Below, piece by piece: positions 60,884-64,000 of a DNA stretch of 64,000 nt. How positions within the stretch are numbered: the stretch's first letter is position 1; every line of letters begins with the position of its first letter. The position numbers and the translations under genes were made by a program. The stretch lies in NCBI GenBank assembly GCA_015680685.1, contig MNCI01010476.1, forward strand, positions 76,321 to 140,320, written 5' to 3'. Origin of the DNA: Gnetum montanum (Eukaryota > Streptophyta > Gnetopsida > Gnetales > Gnetaceae). Under the pieces are notes generated by a model that saw only the letters and a list, made by a program, of their open reading frames with translations, was not told the DNA's origin and searched no databases.

Positions 60884-61027
60884 CTTAATGTTGTATACAA
60901 AGTGTGCCTTGAGACAACTTTATTATTATTAATATTTTGTATGAATGATGAATTATTATATTTTCCTTACAATGAATTTGTATGGATTTACTAGTTAATA
61001 ATATTCAATTTACTTAGCTAAACTAAG

Positions 61028-61045
61028 TCCCCAACAATAACGCTA
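61028..61045 (-). other. Degenerate primer-binding site of element D
   Basis: The minus strand TAGCGTTATTGTTGGGGA lies one base inside the 5' LTR, a decayed tRNA-Asp-type site. Confidence 0.7.
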
Positions 61046-61046
61046 A

Positions 61047-61919
61047 TGATGAGCAGTGGTTAGTCCCTACACCTAACCATGAAAATCACAAGCATTTACA
61101 AGCGAATTGGTTGAACTTTATAGAATTAGTTATCAAAGTTACCAATACTCCTAAATAGTGAATTGTATTGTTGCAAGTCATTATCTTCTTAATTCACACT
61201 TATGTTTTAATTGTGTTTATGACTAAGTGTTATTGATGCAAAAGATGTTTATTTTTATAATTATTTTATTATATTTTTCTCCCAATTTCTTAATGATGAA
61301 ATTATGATTTAATGATTGAATTAATTAACCAATTAACCACTTTATTAATTAACTATTCTAACATGGAGTATCCATTCCCACTTTTCGTACACATCCTAAA
61401 CTTATATTAATGTTGTTGGGTTAACAAGTGTACACCACTGGGCATACCAAATATCCACTACTAGGATTACCAAGCATTAATGCATTATGCTCGAAGTGGT
61501 CATAGTCATGTGATTATGATTAACTATATTATTTACTTAAGAACATAAATGTAAATTGCATGTAAGTTAAAGTGTCGACAAGTAAGATATAGGAAATCTC
61601 AATTTTATTGTCACTTCTGCCAATGCATCTAGGTAAATGAGCACTCTAATAGAATTCTATACAATCTCATAAATCCATGTTGTAGGGACTCAGAGAGAAA
61701 ATATTCCAACTCTTAAAGGAAGAAACTACAAAAGTTTAACAAAGATTAAGATTGAAATGTTCCATAAATGCAAAGAGTAAGTGCATTTACATAGGCAATG
61801 ACTATGTTAGCGTCAACATACCTACATAAATCCATCCTAGAATGCATCAAAAAGGATACATTAATGGGGCTACATCGACAAGCATGCATCAATGTAACAT
61901 GTATTATTACTATTCATTA
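61047..61919 (-). repeat. 5' LTR of element D
   Basis: 873 bp. The minus strand runs TAATGAATAG... to ...CACTGCTCATCA. Collinear with 21158-21986, with several indels. The U3 at 61790-61915 keeps ATCGAT/TTGATGCAT words. Confidence 0.86.
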
Positions 61920-61924
61920 ACTAA
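61920..61924. repeat. Target-site duplication ACTAA, right copy (element D)
   Basis: A perfect match to 21153-21157. Confidence 0.88.
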
Positions 61925-62435
61925 TAACCTCGTATGCATTCTAAATACTTTTTTTCTTGCCTTTCATATTTGACCATAACTTTGTTAGAACCTATTGTCA
62001 AAGCAAGTTATGAATGTGCTTTAGATTACTTTATATATCCTCCAATGAGATATCCCATGTCTTCCGCAATTGTGTCACTTAAAAATACCATTATTTCTCT
62101 TTCGTGTTTTCAAGAATTACTTTAAAAAATCTAATCTATTTTTTTTATTAATTTTGAGTCTAAGAAATAAATTAACAAATAGCTTCTACTTCTAGGGGGA
62201 GTAGATTACACTCTAACAAAGCATGAAATAATGTATTTAAACTTTCACCTTTAGTTCATCAACTTAAAATATCTTATGTACTCTTTCAATGACCTTCTAA
62301 GTTTTTGCACTATGACCTAGTTTTGCATTCATATAATATAATAGGATAAATGATTGCCTAAAAATAATTTTTTTGACCTTCTAAGTGCACAACTTTTAAT
62401 GCCTTATATTTGGTTTTAATTCTATAGATAGCTTG
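61925..62435. other. Flanking sequence, no feature seen
   Basis: AT-rich sequence between elements D and G. A 63-codon open stretch at 61934-62125 shows no recognisable domain. By position it is the continuation of the 20769-21152 flank. Confidence 0.5.
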
Positions 62436-63479
62436 TGATGAGACGCGACATGCACTGTGCCGCGATATCGCGTCTTTCCCTGCAATATCGCATATGCGAT
62501 ATCGTGGTCCGCCGTCATATCTATAAATAAGAGGTGGCACTCCCCTCATTTCGAAATCCTGGCTAGAAGTAGCAAAGATCTGGCAGATTGATCACTCCAG
62601 AGTTAGAATTTTTCCCCATGTGCCCGCAGTAGAAGTCCTAGAGTGAACGGCTCTTTATTCGAGCAGCTTGTAACCTGAACCCAAGTTGTGTATGGCAATA
62701 AAGACGAACATGATTGGATAAACCTTGCAGCACATGGTTTTATTGTTGTTTATTTACTACTTTCCTAGTGCGCACAAGTACGACTTGATTACGAGCGTCT
62801 ATGAACGTGTACGGCTAATCAAGGAATCAGCTGCTTGTCACAATGCGTGAGTACGACTTGACTACGAGCATTGACTGCTTGGTAACCCAGTAGCGTATTC
62901 TAGGATTCTATGCTTGGTAATCCCAGTGGTAGTCCAATGTGTATGGCTAGTTAAGGAATCGGCTGCTCATCGCTAGGCTAGAACGTGTGACAAGTACGAC
63001 TTAGTTACGAGCATCCACGGGTGTGTACGGCTAGCTAAGGAATCAGATGCTTATCACACTTAGGCTAAATAGGTGCCTCAGTATGACCACTTCGAGCACT
63101 TGCGTTACGTGTGGTGATCCCAGTAACAATTAGCATTTGGTAAGCCACAGTTGCATAGTTCAGGGTGTGTCCAATAAGTGGGAATGGATGCTGACGCTAG
63201 TTAATTTAGACTTAGGACATTAGTTAGAGTTAGCTTAGTTTCTCAACCCTTTTCTATCATAGCTTAGAAGATAAACTTGAAAATACCAAAAAAATCACAT
63301 ACCTTAGACTTGCTTAACCATACACTGTGACACTTACAAGCAAGCCTGGGAAGACAACGAACGATTAACCCCAAGTGTTTATTGTGGCGTTAAGGCATTT
63401 AGTCTGCGGAGTTCGACCGGATCATGCGTGCACACTCGTATTCGTATGGTTGAGTGTAGGGGTACCTCGCCACTCATCA
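62436..63479 (+). repeat. 5' LTR of element G
   Basis: 1044 bp, TGATGAGACGCG...CACTCATCA. Palindrome array at 62443-62508, including a perfect 18-bp palindrome at 62485-62502 (half-site ATATCGCAT). TATAAATA at 62522-62529, AATAAA at 62697-62702. Several diverged copies of a module with 'ttacgagcat' and 'tgtacggcta' follow at 62775-63060. Confidence 0.92.
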
Positions 63480-63480
63480 T

Positions 63481-63498
63481 TGGCGCCTTTGTCGGGGA
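63481..63498 (+). other. Primer-binding site of element G
   Basis: TGGCGCCTTTGTCGGGGA, differing at two positions from the complement of the plant tRNA-Asp 3' end. Confidence 0.88.
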
Positions 63499-63627
63499 CT
63501 AAGTGTTTTTTTATGCCAATTGAACATAAGGGATATCACTCACATCATTGTGAGCCTAAAACGAACCTTAGGGTTAATCAGTTAATTCAGAACATAAATA
63601 ACGGTGAAAGTTAGCACACTATTAGAA

Positions 63628-64000
63628 ATGGCTTCTTCTCATGCAATCAACTCACCTAAGGACAATACAGGAGAAAGTCAGCATCATACGCATAACCGAG
63701 ACCAGCCATGTCCTCAACAATCTAAAGTCACATATACTCACCCCGATGAGTATGTCCCTGACTTTACCTTTGTTTTCCATCAAGATGGAGAGACATGCAA
63801 GGTAACATCGTGTTACCCCCAGATCGCTCTGCTCCCAACATGCTTTTCCGTGCCTTAGCATAGAATGGCATGCAAGAGCTTCTTGCTGAATACATTTTGG
63901 GTGATTATGACACGAGGGATTATCAACCCACAAATGCCCAACATATTCGGGATGCAAGGCAGGAGAGCCAACATTCACTGTTGAAGGGCAAGGTTCCCCA
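63628..64000 (+). pseudogene. gag pseudogene of element G (N-terminal part)
   Basis: The ATG at 63628 aligns with the F start. The THPDEYVPDFTFVFHQD region follows, as in F and B. After it, a short deletion near 63785-63800 shifts the frame; the downstream matches to F (LPPD, then 'NAQ' and 'RQES' segments up to 64000) are in another frame. The sequence is cut by the window edge. Confidence 0.75.

Larger units (their letters stand above)
21158..61919 (-). mobile_element. Element D: full-type Athila/Tat-like LTR retrotransposon, minus strand, split by C and by E (with F inside E)
   Basis: The minus-strand element has its 5' LTR at 61047-61919, PBS at 61028-61045, gag 60883-58696, pol 58695-55150, spacer 55149-53985 and 34450-33697, ORF3 33696-33136 and 24432-22204, and 3' LTR at 21158-21986. 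Element C interrupts ORF3 and element E interrupts the spacer. Its own sequence sums to about 12.5 kb, close to element B. ACTAA duplications flank it. It is more decayed than B, with many stops in all ORFs. Confidence 0.88.
62436..64000 (+). mobile_element. Element G: F-type LTR retrotransposon, 3' part outside the window
   Basis: 5' LTR at 62436-63479, PBS at 63481-63498 and the start of gag. The LTR and gag start are close relatives of element F. The rest runs off the right edge. Confidence 0.9.

Noticed and set aside
61934-62125. Possible host gene fragment in the right flank
   Set aside because: 63 codons, no recognised motif, no exon signals or neighbours.

Overview
This is plant nuclear DNA: a nest of decayed Ty3/gypsy LTR retrotransposons of the Athila/Tat branch. 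The evidence is the primer-binding sites matching the 3' end of plant tRNA-Asp, the order gag, protease, RT, RNase H, integrase, the Athila-type integrase and RT motifs, an extra ORF before the 3' LTR, and purine tracts next to the LTRs. No host gene, tRNA, rRNA or prokaryotic feature was found. The species cannot be named. A large, repeat-rich seed-plant genome fits the nesting depth and the many transition-type nonsense mutations.

Layout. Element A (+, 1-19374, 5' end outside the window) holds gag, a spacer, ORF3 and a 3' LTR. Element B (minus, 4001-17025, target duplication ATAGG) sits inside A's ORF3. A solo LTR lies at 19727-20768. Element D (minus, 21158-61919, duplication ACTAA) is split by two insertions. 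Element C (+, 24433-33130, duplication CCCTA) interrupts D's ORF3. Element E (+, about 34837-53980) interrupts D's spacer, and E's protease is in turn split by element F (+, 38335-48293, duplication AGTGT). Element G (+, from 62436) runs off the right edge. F in E in D is a three-level nest.

Gene content. B and D are full-type elements: gag, pol and a third ORF (ORF3, about 900-950 codons, WYLGETY-type domain followed by coiled coil). C and A carry gag and ORF3 but no pol. F has gag-pol but no recognisable ORF3. E is a separate Athila-like gag-pol element. All coding regions contain stops, frameshifts or gaps.

The most interesting signal is an apparent internal promoter between the upstream genes and ORF3. 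In C it repeats the architecture of the element's own LTR promoter: palindrome array, short spacer, TATAAATA. B and D have counterparts of their own LTR type at the same place. This resembles the second, internal promoter of foamy viruses. A purine motif like the LTR-adjacent polypurine tract also recurs at module boundaries in several elements. All comparisons were made by eye, and no alignment or database search was run.
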